A stretch of DNA of 64,000 bases from Rutstroemia sp. NJR-2017a BVV2. Taxonomy: Eukaryota > Ascomycota > Leotiomycetes > Helotiales > Rutstroemiaceae. Within the stretch, counting starts at the first letter, position 1; each line of letters begins with the position of its first letter. This document shows, one piece after another, positions 11,056-23,700 of this stretch. The stretch is from NCBI GenBank assembly GCA_002946415.1, contig NJPS01000010.1, positions 620,001 through 684,000 on the forward strand. The letters are read 5' to 3'. A program made the position numbers and the translations under genes. The notes beneath the pieces were generated by a model, which was not told where the DNA came from, did no database searches, and worked only from the letters and a program-made list of their open reading frames with translations.

Positions 11056-14000
11056 ATGGCTTCAGATCGGGAAGCAGGTCATTCAGTGTCTGCTGCATTT
11101 TTTTGCCCACAAAGCAGGGCGCCAGATGAGGAGTACCTCGCTGGACTTCACTCATTTCTATGTCATAACCAATACGGGCAACTACTGCTGAAAGAAGTTT
11201 CAAAACTAGACAAAACTTGGAACATATTATCTGATGCCAGGCCAAGCATTGGAGCGTTATCACAAGCTCCCGAGCTTGTCGAGATACTTCAGAACTGGGC
11301 GAGAGACGGAGAATCATGTGCTCTTTCCAGGGCGAGGTCGGGGATTGTTGCTTTGCCTCTCCTCGTCATCCTTCAGATTGGACAGTATCTCCGCTACCTT
11401 GAAGTCCATAAGCTCTCTCACCTCGAGTTCCTTGCCCAAGTGCAAGATGCAGGTGTGCAAGGATATTGCGGCGGTCTACCATCTGCGATAGCGATTGCTT
11501 GTGCGAAAGACGAGTGGGGAGTTGTGACAAATACCAATGTTATGATTCGAGTGTTACTAGGTGTCGGTGCGTATGGAGAGGCCGCAGATGACACCAAAGG
11601 AACTGGTTCAACAACGCTGGCACTTCGCCTCAAATATGAAGGACAGGGGGACGAGCTCACGCATAAATTTCCAGAAGTATGCATTCCAAAACCCCGTAAA
11701 TATAAGACGACACTAATCTCAGTATCCAGACATACGTTTCAGCCATTACAGACCCCAAATCTGTTAGCATTGTTGGTCCTGCAGCAAAGCTAGATGACTT
11801 GTATGTTTACGCCCGTGAGCTGAAAATCCAAGTCCAGAAGATGGACATCCGTGGGAAGGTTCATAATCCGGAAAATAAGGAGATTGCCACAGATCTGTGT
11901 CATTTGTGCAATGATACACCGTGTCTACAGCTTCCCGAAGATTCCAGCCTGAAGGTACCCGTAAGGTCGAACAGAACCGGGGAGCGGTTACATAGTGATT
12001 CGTTGATAAAAGAAGTTGTTACCACGATTCTCGCATCAAGGTGCGATTGGTTCAAGCTTCTCAATGAGGTTGCGGAGGACCTGAATGTATCAAGTCGACC
12101 AAATCATACATTCCTGATATTTGGCTTGAATGATTGCGTCCCAATGTCGCCGTTTCACAAAGTTCGACTCCAGGCCACAAAATCCGAGACTCACAGTCTC
12201 ATAGGAAGAGTTCCTAAGGACAGGGACAAAAATAAGCGACTTCAAGAGCCTCCAATGTTTCAGGATGGCGCAATCGCGGTTGTTGGAGCTTCTTGCCGTT
12301 TTCCGGGAGCGAACAACCTTGAAGAATTGTGGAATCTGATGGCCAACGGAACTGACTGTCATCAAGAAATATCGACTGTCAAGGATAGATTTGACCTATA
12401 TGGAAGTTTCCGAGCATCACAAAGTGGCAATTTCGCCAGCGAGCGGAAGTTTTACGGCAATTTTATTGATGATGTCCGCAGCTTTGATAATTCATTTTTT
12501 GGGATGAATGCTAGGGAAGCTGCTAATTTAGATCCTCAGCAGCGAATCCTCCTCGAGTTGTCCTTCGAAGCGCTAGATGCTTCGGGCTATCTCACAAAGC
12601 ATCAGCGCGAGTCGGGTGATAACGTCGGGTGCTTTATCGGGGCAAGCTTGGTAGAATATCTTGACAACACGAACGCACATGGCCCAACAGCATACACTTC
12701 CACGGGTACGATTCGAGCATTTCTCTGTGGCAGGCTGAGTTATTACTATGGATGGTGTGGTCCTTCTGAAGTGATTGATACGGCTTGCTCTTCCTCGCTC
12801 GTCGCAATAAATCGTGCCTGCAAAGCAATCCAGTCCGGAGAGTGTAATATGGCCCTAGCTGGAGGTGTCAATATAATCACCGGGATCCACAACTATCTCG
12901 ACCTGGGAAAAGCCGGATTTTTAAGTACGACCGGTCAATGCAAGCCATTCGATAAATCTGCTGACGGCTACTGTCGCTCTGATGGTGCGGGACTCGTAGT
13001 GTTAAAACCACTTAAGCAAGCTATCAGTGATGGCAATGAGATTCTAGGTATAATCCCCGGGATAGCAACAAATCAAGGCGGCCTCTCGTCCTCCATCACA
13101 GTGCCACACTCTGCTGCGCAACAGGCTCTTTATCGAAGCGTCATTAAACAATCCAGTCTCCAGCCGGAGCAGATCACTTATGTTGAAGCTCACGGCACGG
13201 GTACTCAGGCTGGAGATCCTCTAGAAATGGAAAGCATTCGATCAATATTTGGAAGTCCCTCTAGGCCTGATAGACTACACGTTGGGTCCATCAAAGGTAA
13301 TCTTGGTCATTGTGAGACAGCGGCAGGAGTTGCAGGCTTGCTGAAAGTTCTCGCCATGATAAAGCATGGTCAAATCCCACCACAAGCGAACCATCAGCAG
13401 CTCAATCCAAAGATATCGAGTCTAGAGCCGGATGGTTTGGGTATCACTAGGAACCTGCGAGCTTGGGATGTTCCATTTCGGGCCGCGCTGGTTAATAGTT
13501 ATGGTGCAGCTGGATCGAACTGCGCTTTGCTGTGCTGTGAGATGCCCAGGGAAGAAGAGGACGAGAAGAGGAAAGCTCATGAACTCACCGGAAAGAGCAT
13601 CCAACCTTCAGTTCCAATATTTCTTAGTGCTACTTCTCCGCAGAGTCTTCTCGATCAGGCTCGGGTTCTGGGTTTATACCTGCGTCAGCAGTCCAATGAT
13701 CTGAATATTGAATCTGTCTCTTTCACGCTAAACGAGAAGAGAAAACGCCATAAATACTTCATGAGCATGACAGCTAAGGATACAACGGACTTGGCTGATC
13801 AGCTCTTATTTGTCGAGCCTGCGACTATTTCGGAAGTCCCACATGGGCAAAAGCATGTGATACTTTCTTTCAGCGGACAGAACAACGATAGAGTCGCCTT
13901 AGACAAAGCATTTTATGACGCATATCCAGTATTTCGATCATACATTGAGTCTTGCGACAAGGAAATCCGTGATCTAGGCTTTCAATCCATCATCCCTGCT

Positions 14001-17000
14001 ATCTTTCAAGAAGAAGCAATCGAGGATGTCGCTACTCTGCAATGCAGCATCTTCGCGCTCCAATATGCATGTGCTATGTGTTGGATCGATGCCGGTCTGA
14101 AACCTAGCATGATTGTTGGCCATAGTCTAGGCGAGTTAACGGCACTGGCGATGTCTGGAACACTGTCTCTCTCAGATGCTGTCAAACTGGTTGCATCCAG
14201 AGGTCATCTTATCCAAACTAAATGGGGACCGGAGAAAGGAGCAATGCTAGCTCTTAACTGCGATACGGACGACTTTGAAAATATCGCAGCTCAAATAAAG
14301 AGTAGCCCAGAAGGTGGAAAGCTTGAGATTGCCTGCTACAATGCACCGAGCTCACTGGTTGCAGTTGGCACCTCAGCAACCATTGATACTGTTGAAAGAC
14401 TCATAAGCACAACACCATCTCTCCGAAAAATAAAATTCAAGCGCGTGCAGACGAGCCATGGTTTTCACTCGGCGCTCGTGGAGCCCATTCTTGGTGATTT
14501 GCAGAGTATGAACAGATCGCTGTCATGGAAAGAGCCTAAAATAGATGTAGAACTCTGTGCTGCTAGTCCCATTCGATTCATGCAAGAATACAGCGTTTCA
14601 AAGCATGCTCGGGAGCCAGTTTACTTCTCCGACGCCATCACAAGAATTGAGGAAAAGCTAGGGGCCTCGAGCTGCATTTGGTTGGAAGCCGGGATAGACA
14701 CGCCAATCATCCCCATGGTCAGAAAGGCTGCCAGAAAACCAGAAGCTATGAGCTTTCACCCTATGAAATCTCATGGTGGCCGAAACCTTGTGGATGCAGT
14801 CGGCAATGTTGTGTCTAGTCTATGGAAGAGCGGTGTCTTTTTGACTCATTGGAGTTGTCTATCTCACCACGCGGGAAAACGCAAGCACGTATGGTTGCCA
14901 CCCTATCAGTTTGAGAAGATTCCACACTGGCGTGAAAACATTGACAGGACTATCGAAATGCAGCTGTTGCTCTCGGAAGCAGCATCCACCAAGGTAGTAG
15001 AAAAGCTATTACCGCCTCCAGTACAGCTTGTCAGCAGAAAACACCCGACTTCTACCAATTCGAAAGCAGAGTTCTTGATAAATACTCAAAGCCAGCGATA
15101 CCAGAAGATCGTCGGAGGTCATGCAGTCCGTGGAAGGCCATTATGCCCAGCTTCTATGTACATGGAATGTGTTGTGATGGCGATCCAGCTATCATGTAAA
15201 GACACCATAAATGCTGGTCTTCTTTTTGAAAGTCTCGATTTCCATTCAGCTCTTAGTCTGAATCCAGAGGGCGAAGTGGTGGTACAGCTGGATGAAATAA
15301 TTGGTGGGAGTTCCTGGAAATTTAATATCCGGAGTTGGACATCGAAAGGGCTAAGACCAAAGCAAATATCCCACGGAAATGGAACTGTTACTCTGGCTCA
15401 AAATTCGATGCTGGATGCATTTCAACGCCTTGTTGCGGGGTCAGCGAAAAGGTTGGAACAAAAAGAAGACGTCGAAAAACTGATGTCGAAACGAGCCTAC
15501 GGATTATTTGGTCTAGTTGTAGACTATGATCAGTTTTTCCGAGGTATCCGTTCCATAAAGATGGATGAATGGGAAGCAGTTGCCACAATCAGTATCCCAG
15601 AAAATCAGCCCAGCCGGGAAGAGAGCACGTCATGGAGTATCTGTGACACTGTTACTATAGATGCGTTTATCCAGGTCGTCGGACTTCTCATGAACAGTAG
15701 TGATGCAGTATCAAGAGATGAAGTAATGGTGATGGTTGGCATTGAACGAGCCGTTATCTCCCCAGCTTGTCGAATGGTTGATGCAAGGGAATGGAGAGTG
15801 TACGCGAAATTCTGTTTCACTCAAGACGGAAAGCCACTTGGTGATGTCTTTGTATTCTCCTTACAAGGTGATCTAGTAGCAATGCTTTGTGGTTGCCAAT
15901 TTACAAAGCTACCGATATTGAAGCTAGAGAAAGCGCTTGATTTGGCAAACTCGAAAATTTCACAGGACCCACCAGAGTTTTCGAGCCAAAAGATTTCAGT
16001 CGCCGAGTCAAACACATGTTCAGGAGGCACTATCACACCCGCTGCCACCGTATCCGTTCAGGGTAATAACGATGAGGCGCTGGGAGAACTGATTGCGGAG
16101 TACATTGGCGTTGATGTGACGGAACTGGGGAGAGATACAAACTTCGCTGATTTAGGATTAGACTCATTAGCATCTGTTGAGCTTGTCGGGGAACTGTCCT
16201 CCAAGTTTGGCATAGTTATAACCTCTGACGAGCTTGTCACAAGCTGCCTAGCCGATTTTGATGCACTTCTCGGAAATCCAACCTCGGTCGGTTTAGAACC
16301 AAAAAGATCTAAACTGAAAACCGACCTCATTTCTTATCTGGACAAGAAGCCTTTGGATGTACCTTTACAGCATGAAACAGATGAGAGACTTCAACAATTC
16401 TTACGAATGTTGGTTGAAGTTTCGGGAGCTAAACTCGAGGATATTGAACAACACCATTTGTTAAGTGATCTTGGGGTCGACTCATTGTCTTCGGTTGATC
16501 TTAAACAGGAGCTTGAGGAATCATTTGGCGTAAGACTGGATGATTCTCTTCTAGAATGTACAGTCAAGGATCTCCTTACGCAGCTGCATATTGATAGCCC
16601 TCGGCGAAATATCCCAAAGTTGAATGAGGAGCCTGGCCGAGTAGACGGAGCCATGTCAAATTCTGCTCTGACGGAGAAAGAGAACATCGCCTTACCGAAT
16701 CCATTCAACGCACTGAAACAATCGGACGCCCAATTCGATGCTTCAGCCAAGGCCCAAGGCTTTCGTCAGTATTGGTCGGAGGTAGCACCTTTTCAAGACG
16801 AAATATTACTCGCTTATATTGTAGAAGGTTTTCGTACATTAGGGGTCGATCTCGCAAGTTTCCATCCCGGAAGCAGTGTTCCCCAAATACCATACCTGTC
16901 AACACAGTATGACAAGCTGGTACCGAGGCTTTGGACAATCCTTCAGAAGCATGGTATCATCGATATTGAGCATACGAAACATTTCACGCGAACTAGCCGT

Positions 17001-19045
17001 CATATCGATAATAGATCATCCTCTCAACTGATAGAAGAATTTCGATCACAATTTCCGCACTACAACCACGAGACAAACCTGATTAGCCTCACTGGCCCTA
17101 GGCTTGCAGATTGCCTTAGCGGCAACGCTGATTCGGTCTCAATCATGTTCGGAAGCCCAGCATCTTTGCAAATCATGGAGAATTTCTACGGCCAATCTCC
17201 GATGATGTCGACTCTCACAGAGCAGCTTGTGATCTTTCTAACAACGCTACTTCGTGGTTGGAGTGCTCACCGTCCTATTCGTATCCTTGAAGTCGGTGCA
17301 GGCACCGGCGGAACTACAAAGAGACTTGCAGAAGCTTTGGAGTCCGCTGGCATCACCGCCGAGTACACTTTCACGGATATAGCGTCGAGTCTCGTAGCGA
17401 AAGCGAAAAATAAATTCAAGATATATCCTTGGATTAAATTCGCCACCTTCAATCTCGAAAAAGAAGTCCCGGAAACCTTTCGGAATCAATTTGATATCGT
17501 CATCAGCGCGAACTGTGTACATGCAACAACAAATCGCACTGTATCATGTCGAAGACTTAAGGATGTTTTGACCCAGGACGGATTCGTCGTTCTCTCTGAA
17601 GTTACGAAAATCATAGATTGGTATGATATCTGTTTCGGTCTGCTAGATGGATGGTGGTTAGCTGAAGGGAGAACTGCATATCCCCTCCAACCCGCTGAAG
17701 CTTGGATGTCGACATTTAACTCGGCAGAGTTTGCTTCCTGTAGCTACTCGCGAGGTCCAACACCAGAGGCAAATAGTCAGCAATTACTGGTCGCCTGTTG
17801 TAAGCAGTGGAAAGTACCAACTTCCATTCAGATCGGTGCAAATGGCGGAGATGCCCCATATCACTTGGAAACTGTTGTATACAAAGAGGTAAGTAATGTT
17901 CAAATTCACGCGGATATTTTTCTTCCAAGACAGCCCTCGTCACCGCCTCTGCCCATTGGTATGAACCATTTACTGCCACTCCGGAAAATACTTACTGATA
18001 TTCTACAGCCCTCATGATTCATGGCGGAGGCCATATGACCCTCTCCCGAAAAGCCGTTCGTCCAATGCAGACAAAATACCTCCTCTCTAATGGATATCTC
18101 CCTGTGAGCATCGACTACCGGCTCTGTCCTGAAGTCAATTTGATTGATGGGCCGATGGCTGACGTCTTTGATGCTTATCGATGGATCCGAAACTCCCTTC
18201 CGAAAATTGCTGCCCAAAGCGGAGTTGTATTAAATCAGGATAAAGTGGTTGTAATTGGATGGTCTACGGGAGGACAACTAGCGATGTCGATCGGATGGAT
18301 GGCAAGGTCGATAGGCATTCCACCACCGACAGCAGTTTTGAGCTTCTACGCGCCGGTGGATTTGCAGTCTGGAGGTATGCTTGCAGTTCAATCCCTGAAT
18401 ATAAATCTAATGTCTTGTCGTAGAGCTCGACAAAAAGAACCGTAACCCATGGCTTCCGGACCGGAGGATGAGTATAGAGAGCATCATTTCTGCTCTTCCG
18501 GCAACACCTGTAGGTTTTGAATCAGAGATGTTTGCGGAAGATTCTGCTAACTTTTTGTTCTTAACCGCCAGATCACCAACTATGACTCTGCTAGAGGTGA
18601 TACAACTGGGCTTGGCTGGGTTCGCCCTGGAGATCCCCGCTCCGAGCTTATCCTCTCACTGTTCAAAGAAGGAATCGGGCTCCCACTCCTCCTAAATGGA
18701 TTACCCCGCCCCGGAACCCCGCAATCTGAATGGTTCAAACCACCGGCGCCCGAGCTAGTATCTGCAATCAGTCCGCTTGCTCAGCTTCGTCGAGGTGCAT
18801 ACGATGTCCCCACTTTTATTATTCACGGCACCAACGACCAGATAGCGCCATTCTCAGATGCAGAACGTTTCGTAGCTGAATTGGAGAAGCAAGGAATCGC
18901 ACATGGATTCCTGCCACTGAAAGGAATAGACCATATCCATGACTTAACTGCACGACCTGGAAGCAAAGAATGGGAGGAAGTGGTAGAGCCGGGATATAAA
19001 TTTCTGTTCGAAATCGTGGGAAACAAATCACTAGACGACTATTAG
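11056..19045 (+). CDS. Non-reducing polyketide synthase, SAT-KS-AT-PT-ACP-ACP-CMeT-TE
   Basis: Five exons (11056..11676, 11730..17958, 18009..18374, 18424..18509, 18572..19045) encode 2591 residues. Domains in order: SAT with GYCGG near residue 136; KS from about 385 with DTACSSS (~557), EAHGTGT and KGNLGH; AT with GHSLGELTAL (Ser ~1005); PT with GGHAVRGRPLCPASMYME (His ~1337) and an Asp in TIDAFIQ; two ACPs, LGLDSLAS (~1686) and LGVDSLSS (~1792); CMeT with ILEVGAGTGGTTKRL (~2060); and a C-terminal alpha/beta hydrolase with HGGGH (~2288), GWSTGG (~2366), HGTNDQ and GIDHIHD. This layout matches synthases that make C-methylated orsellinic-type acids (the methylorsellinate and 3,5-dimethylorsellinate group), released by hydrolysis through the terminal esterase. 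The coding region is intact and active-site motifs are present. Chain length and number of methylations cannot be read from sequence. Three introns fall in the TE region. Confidence 0.96.
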
Positions 19046-19622
19046 AAAACACCCAGAGGATCGAGATTAGAGATATACACGATACAAGTGGGCAGTTGGT
19101 ATTTAATGATGCATATTGTTGCAATTGAGACTGAAATGTTACGTGTCAATCGCGTGCAAGTAAAGGCCTCCAATATCTTTGGCAATCAATTTCAATCCAT
19201 GTGGAGGATCTTTATTCACTGACAGTGGTAATAGTAACATACTGTACTAGTATGGTGAATTTGCACAAATAACCCTGGCCACGTGAGAAACAACATATGA
19301 GAACATCGGCACGGAAGAAAGAACAGGGGAGTTGAACAGTCGAATTGTGAATGAATCAAACGGAGGAGGTGAACAATTGCGTTGCAAGATGAAACAGAAG
19401 GAGTGAACAACCTCGAGCAGCCTCGAACAACTCTTGAAAACTTTTATAACTAGACCTCGCCCGACCCGTCATCCAAATGTTTCTCTTAACAATACATCAT
19501 CCAATTCCTTTACAAACAACAAGATCGAAAGTTCAATCCCTCTTCAAAGACAAAGATAGAAAGTTCAATTCCACTGCAAAGACAAAGATAGAAAGTTGAA
19601 ACTCAACATCTCGCATTCCAAA
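19046..19622. other. Intergenic, with 32-bp tandem repeat before next gene
   Basis: 3' flank of the synthase and upstream region of the following ORF. Nothing coding is evident. The last ~100 bp is repetitive. Confidence 0.5.
19521..19607 (+). repeat. 32-bp direct tandem repeat, 2.7 copies
   Basis: Units start at 19521, 19553 and 19585, each opening AAGATmGAAAGTTsAA and carrying CAAAGACA near the end. The array lies directly upstream of the ATG at 19623, in the likely 5' UTR or core promoter. Confidence 0.8.
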
Positions 19623-20786
19623 ATGTCGGATATCAAAGCAACTAGCTCATCTCACCATATGCGCCCGTCATCCCGCCGCGTCACCATATGCATGGAAACC
19701 CAAGGTCTTCACATCAGAATCCCCAAGAAGATGATGGGTGTAACGGAGACCGACAATCGTATCGGGATCAACAAATATGGAGTCCGACATTATCTCAGAC
19801 TCAAGCATGAAGGCCGAGGCAAAGAAGCAGCCAAGGGGCTGAAGTATATGGTTGTGGCCACTGGTTATTCTGCAAACACGAGACACCGCTTCGGCTCGGA
19901 CGAGATTGATGAATATCCCGTCGGGACCAATGATGTGAAAGTCATAATCCCGGATACCAACCTCGCCAAAATCGATAACGATATCGTGATTGATATGTCT
20001 CATGTTTGAAGATACCTTTGGTATAAGAACAGAGACGATCGCGAAGCAACCGCTGTGCTGGATAAGATGTCTTTCGATGCCCTTCCTGATTCCACCAGAG
20101 ACGCCAAAGATCTTTGGAAAATAATCTTATGTAACACCACCGCTTTGCAAGAAGTTGCCGAATTGACGGAGGTTATGGAGAAGGCAGAGGAAGCTATTGC
20201 AGACTCAGAGAAAGCCTTGTCCCAAGATGTAGGCTATATTAAGCTCGATGATCGCGTTGAAGAAACCATCGATAATTGGGTGTTTGTTGATGATGAAGAC
20301 TCAGTTCTGGGAGAAGTAGCGAAGGAAAAGGATTCTAAATCACAAGATGAAGATCCCTCTTCAGCTCCTGCCTCTAAGGAAGAAGACTCCTCCGCAGATT
20401 CTTCTTCCAATGAAGAACATGCTGAGAAGTCGATTGCACCGCAGGATGACAGCGCCAACGAGCCACAAGTCAACAGCGCCGATGAGCCACAGGCTGACGG
20501 CGCCAACGAGCCAAAAGTTGACATCGCCAATGAGCCCAAGGGTGACACCGCTAGCACCCCAAGCGTGGTAGGCACTTCTCAACCGCGGGTGAGACACCGC
20601 CGAACTCCTTCAGAGTACGCAGCACAATTGGCTGCAATGGGAGTAAAGCGGGACGATCCCAATTACGAACGTAAAGTCGCCGCCTTGAAGGAAGACTGGC
20701 TCGCCAGACTCGCAGCCAAACAAGCAGAGCGAGCTGCGAAGAATGCCGCAATCTACGCTGCGAAGCAATTAGCGAAACAGGCCTGA
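19623..20786 (+). pseudogene. Orphan acidic-repeat protein ORF interrupted by one in-frame TGA
   Basis: I do not recognise the family. From ATG 19623 the frame stays open for 128 codons, stops at TGA 20007..20009, and then continues in the same frame without another stop to TGA 20784..20786. The upstream part is basic and mixed (RRVTICMETQGLHIRIPKKM, KYGVRHYLRLKHEGRGKEAA). The part just after the stop looks equally coding (RYLWYKNRDDREATAVLDKM). It is followed by a Glu/Asp/Ser-rich stretch, five 8-residue repeats around ANEPKVD, and an Ala/Lys/Arg-rich C-terminal helix (KQAERAAKNAAIYAAKQLAKQ). Explanations are a recent nonsense mutation, stop-codon readthrough, or a very short intron: 42 nt (GT 19986, AG 20027) would restore the frame but lacks a clear branch site. 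Without transcript data I label it disrupted. If intact it would be about 387 residues. Confidence 0.5.
20451..20570 (+). repeat. 24-bp coding tandem repeat (8-residue unit), 5 copies
   Basis: Units start at 20451, 20475, 20499, 20523 and 20547. They encode SANEPQVN, SADEPQAD, GANEPKVD, IANEPKGD and a diverged TASTPSVV. Predicted disordered acidic linker. Confidence 0.85.
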
Positions 20787-23700
20787 GAATCTATAGGGGC
20801 TCGCTCTGTCCAGTATGGGTAGAGGACTGAAGGTACAATTACTTTCACCTCATCTCAATTGGTAGAGAGTTTATGCACATCGTGATAAAGCCTGGTTACA
20901 GGGTTTTCCTCCGTGCGTCTCATGTTCTCCTCTCATAGTAAACCATCTCAGTTATCTTTGCGTTGCTTTTTAGAAAAACCACAAAAATTTGTTCTACAAT
21001 GATAAGTCAGAGGTCTTCACGGATCTCTTCCGATGTCTCGGTGGAACATACCAAAAAATTAATCGATGAATTTTCAATCGGACCAATTTTCCAAACCATT
21101 AATGAATGAACGTGTGAAATGCGAAATAAGTTGTGCAAGATAGTGGAAAGCGTATGAAAGAGTATCTCGGTGGATATATAATGAGTCTATCCAGGGGACA
21201 AAGATGATTTGGGAACTGAAGCTTTTCGTGCGATCAACAGAGCCTTCTCAACCAGTTTTGAGCCCAACTCTATATCTTCATGATACTGAATCTCACTTGG
21301 AACTAGCCTTCACTACTGATATCCCCTTACGTCTTGATATGGGTATAGAAATCGCGGAATTAAGAAATACTTGGTTCTTTGTTGAAGATGTAGAATATGT
21401 CCACCACCGCGTACTGTGAACTCATGAAAACAAGCAGTCACAAAGAACACTTACGTTTGTCTATCCGGCTTACGGGACTTTCCGTCCTCCAGTTCTAGTA
21501 AGCCAGCGATTCAGTAGGCCTACCTAGCGCGAGCCGCGATCATTCAATACTTAGAATGGCGCCTCATTTCAGCCCTACCAAGAAGTCTGAGCTCATATCC
21601 CCATACAAGACCGTGATAGAATTCCATCTCTTAGGTAAGCTTCCTTTCTAAGTCAGAGAATGATCTAGAAGCAGGCAGCCGTAAGACCGCGTGGTCTCAT
21701 ATTTACCACTCGGCTCGGGCCGTCTTCGCTGCTGGTCCAAGGAGTGTTACGTGCCAACCACAAGTCCCGCGACGAGACTCCCCACGTATTTTTACATCTC
21801 GCGGTAAATATTCATGCTTATGGAGAAGGCGATTCGGTGGCGTGAGAAACTTTGTTGTTTCGACTTCGACGTTTACGTGGATGACAGCCCCCATAGAATT
21901 CCCAACTTTAACAGATATAATTGGAAGAGGAAGCAAGTTGAGCACATAGCATTCTGAAAAGCAAGTGGCCGAAAGACTTCATAAAGAAGAGTTTATGTTG
22001 CTTTCTTCCTCTCAAAATTCGGAGACCATTATTTTGATGAGAGTTTCTCCTGGCCAGCCTGATGGTTGAGATTTCCTTAAGCGATCGATGAAAAGTGTTG
22101 TATACCGTTTCATATCGACATGAATAAGGGGGATTCTTAATCTCATGTAAGACTAGAATTTCTGCAGATACGATGAAGGAAGAATATATATAGAACATCA
22201 GCAAGATACAATACACATCCAAATGGCCTATGCTTAGATATGCTTTTATTGGCGTTGCTTTGATTCAATATGGCATCCACATCACTGTTTCAACGATGCG
22301 TCTGGTAGTTCCATCGTGGTTTTGGGCTCTAAATTTCGTTCCGAATGATTTCACCCCAAGTCACTTGGCAGGGATATAAACATTTACCTTTTCTGCGGAA
22401 TGGGATGACGTGAGAAAAGCGAGCAGCGAACATATACATATGTACACTGAATGGTAACCCAGTTACTTTCTTTGGAACCCGTAACGCTCATGTGAGATAG
22501 GAATTCATCGAATAAACCGGTGAACATTGAACAGTTTGACGCGAACTGTGCTGGCCCCCCCTCTCTGTCGATAAAAGTACGGCTTGACCTAGAGGAAACT
22601 CGACGCAGAGGTTGTTGAACGGAGGACCATTTTCCCAGGATATCAATGACCTCATATATGGGAACCACATGTACAAGCAATCACCAGAAAAAATATGATG
22701 ACTTAAGGCTGTGCTAACTCAGATCAAGCAATGCGATTTTTGAAATGTGATGTGGTAAAAATAGTAACAAGCCAAATCCATATGGATTGGGAGATAGGGC
22801 TGGTCCGTCACTTGATCAGGGGTGCCACAAGCGCCAGCGGAACCGCCTTGATTGGCCAGTTTTAACAGTAATCTTCGCAAACTTCTAAGCCACCTTCAAT
22901 CGGAAGGCCACCATTTCGAGGCAAGTTATTTACTTATATGGTACAATTTATTTGTGCAAGGCGACGCGAGGCTAAGCGTTGATACGAACGAAAAATGCGG
23001 ATATTCGAATGTGCTCAAATTGCGAAGGATCACAGCCGGTAGTAGGCTTGAATTGTGATGCCAAGCCGGCTGTAATCCCGAACTAAATATGTACTTTACC
23101 GTTGCAGATCCAGGCATCATTTCCGGCTGGTTGGTTTCGAGGATAAAATCCGCTCTCAATTTCCTCCTTTGGACGCTAATGGCCAGATATAGATCGGCCC
23201 CTGGACAGATTTGCTGCTACAACGTCCTTCGGGGCAGGTTTGACGACTTGTTCCGTCTCTATATCTATGCGCTGCAGGTATCGCTCGTCTCATTTGGACA
23301 TGTAAAGCTCAAGGCCGATATCAACAACCAACCTCGTGTAAGCGACGACACGCATGGATAGCCATGTGGTACTAGCTTTGATCAAGCTCGCACCTAGAAT
23401 TTGGGGAAAGTAAGACGATGGACCTTGCATAACATGGAGTAGGATAGAGACACTTGGCCCATTACCTCGCTCAGAAACAATTTGAAGGGTCGTCCAGCAT
23501 GATGCCAGACAGAATGAAAGAACAGTCTTATCCCAACGGCATATAATTCCATATGTTGTGCTATAGATGGTATTTTCCGTAAGAAGAGACTGGCCTGATA
23601 AGAATAGACATGCTGGTAGTCAGGATACTCCTTGGCTACACACTCATCACTGGTTTGAACCATCCCAGAATTTTGGTGACGACATTATGAAAGGATCAAT

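Noticed and set aside
17889..18008. GTAAGT at 17889 as PKS splice donor
   Set aside because: The reading frame after it (EVSNVQIHADIFLPRQP) continues into the TE region, and the donor at 17959 gives the correct phase to the HGGGH exon, so the earlier site is a decoy.
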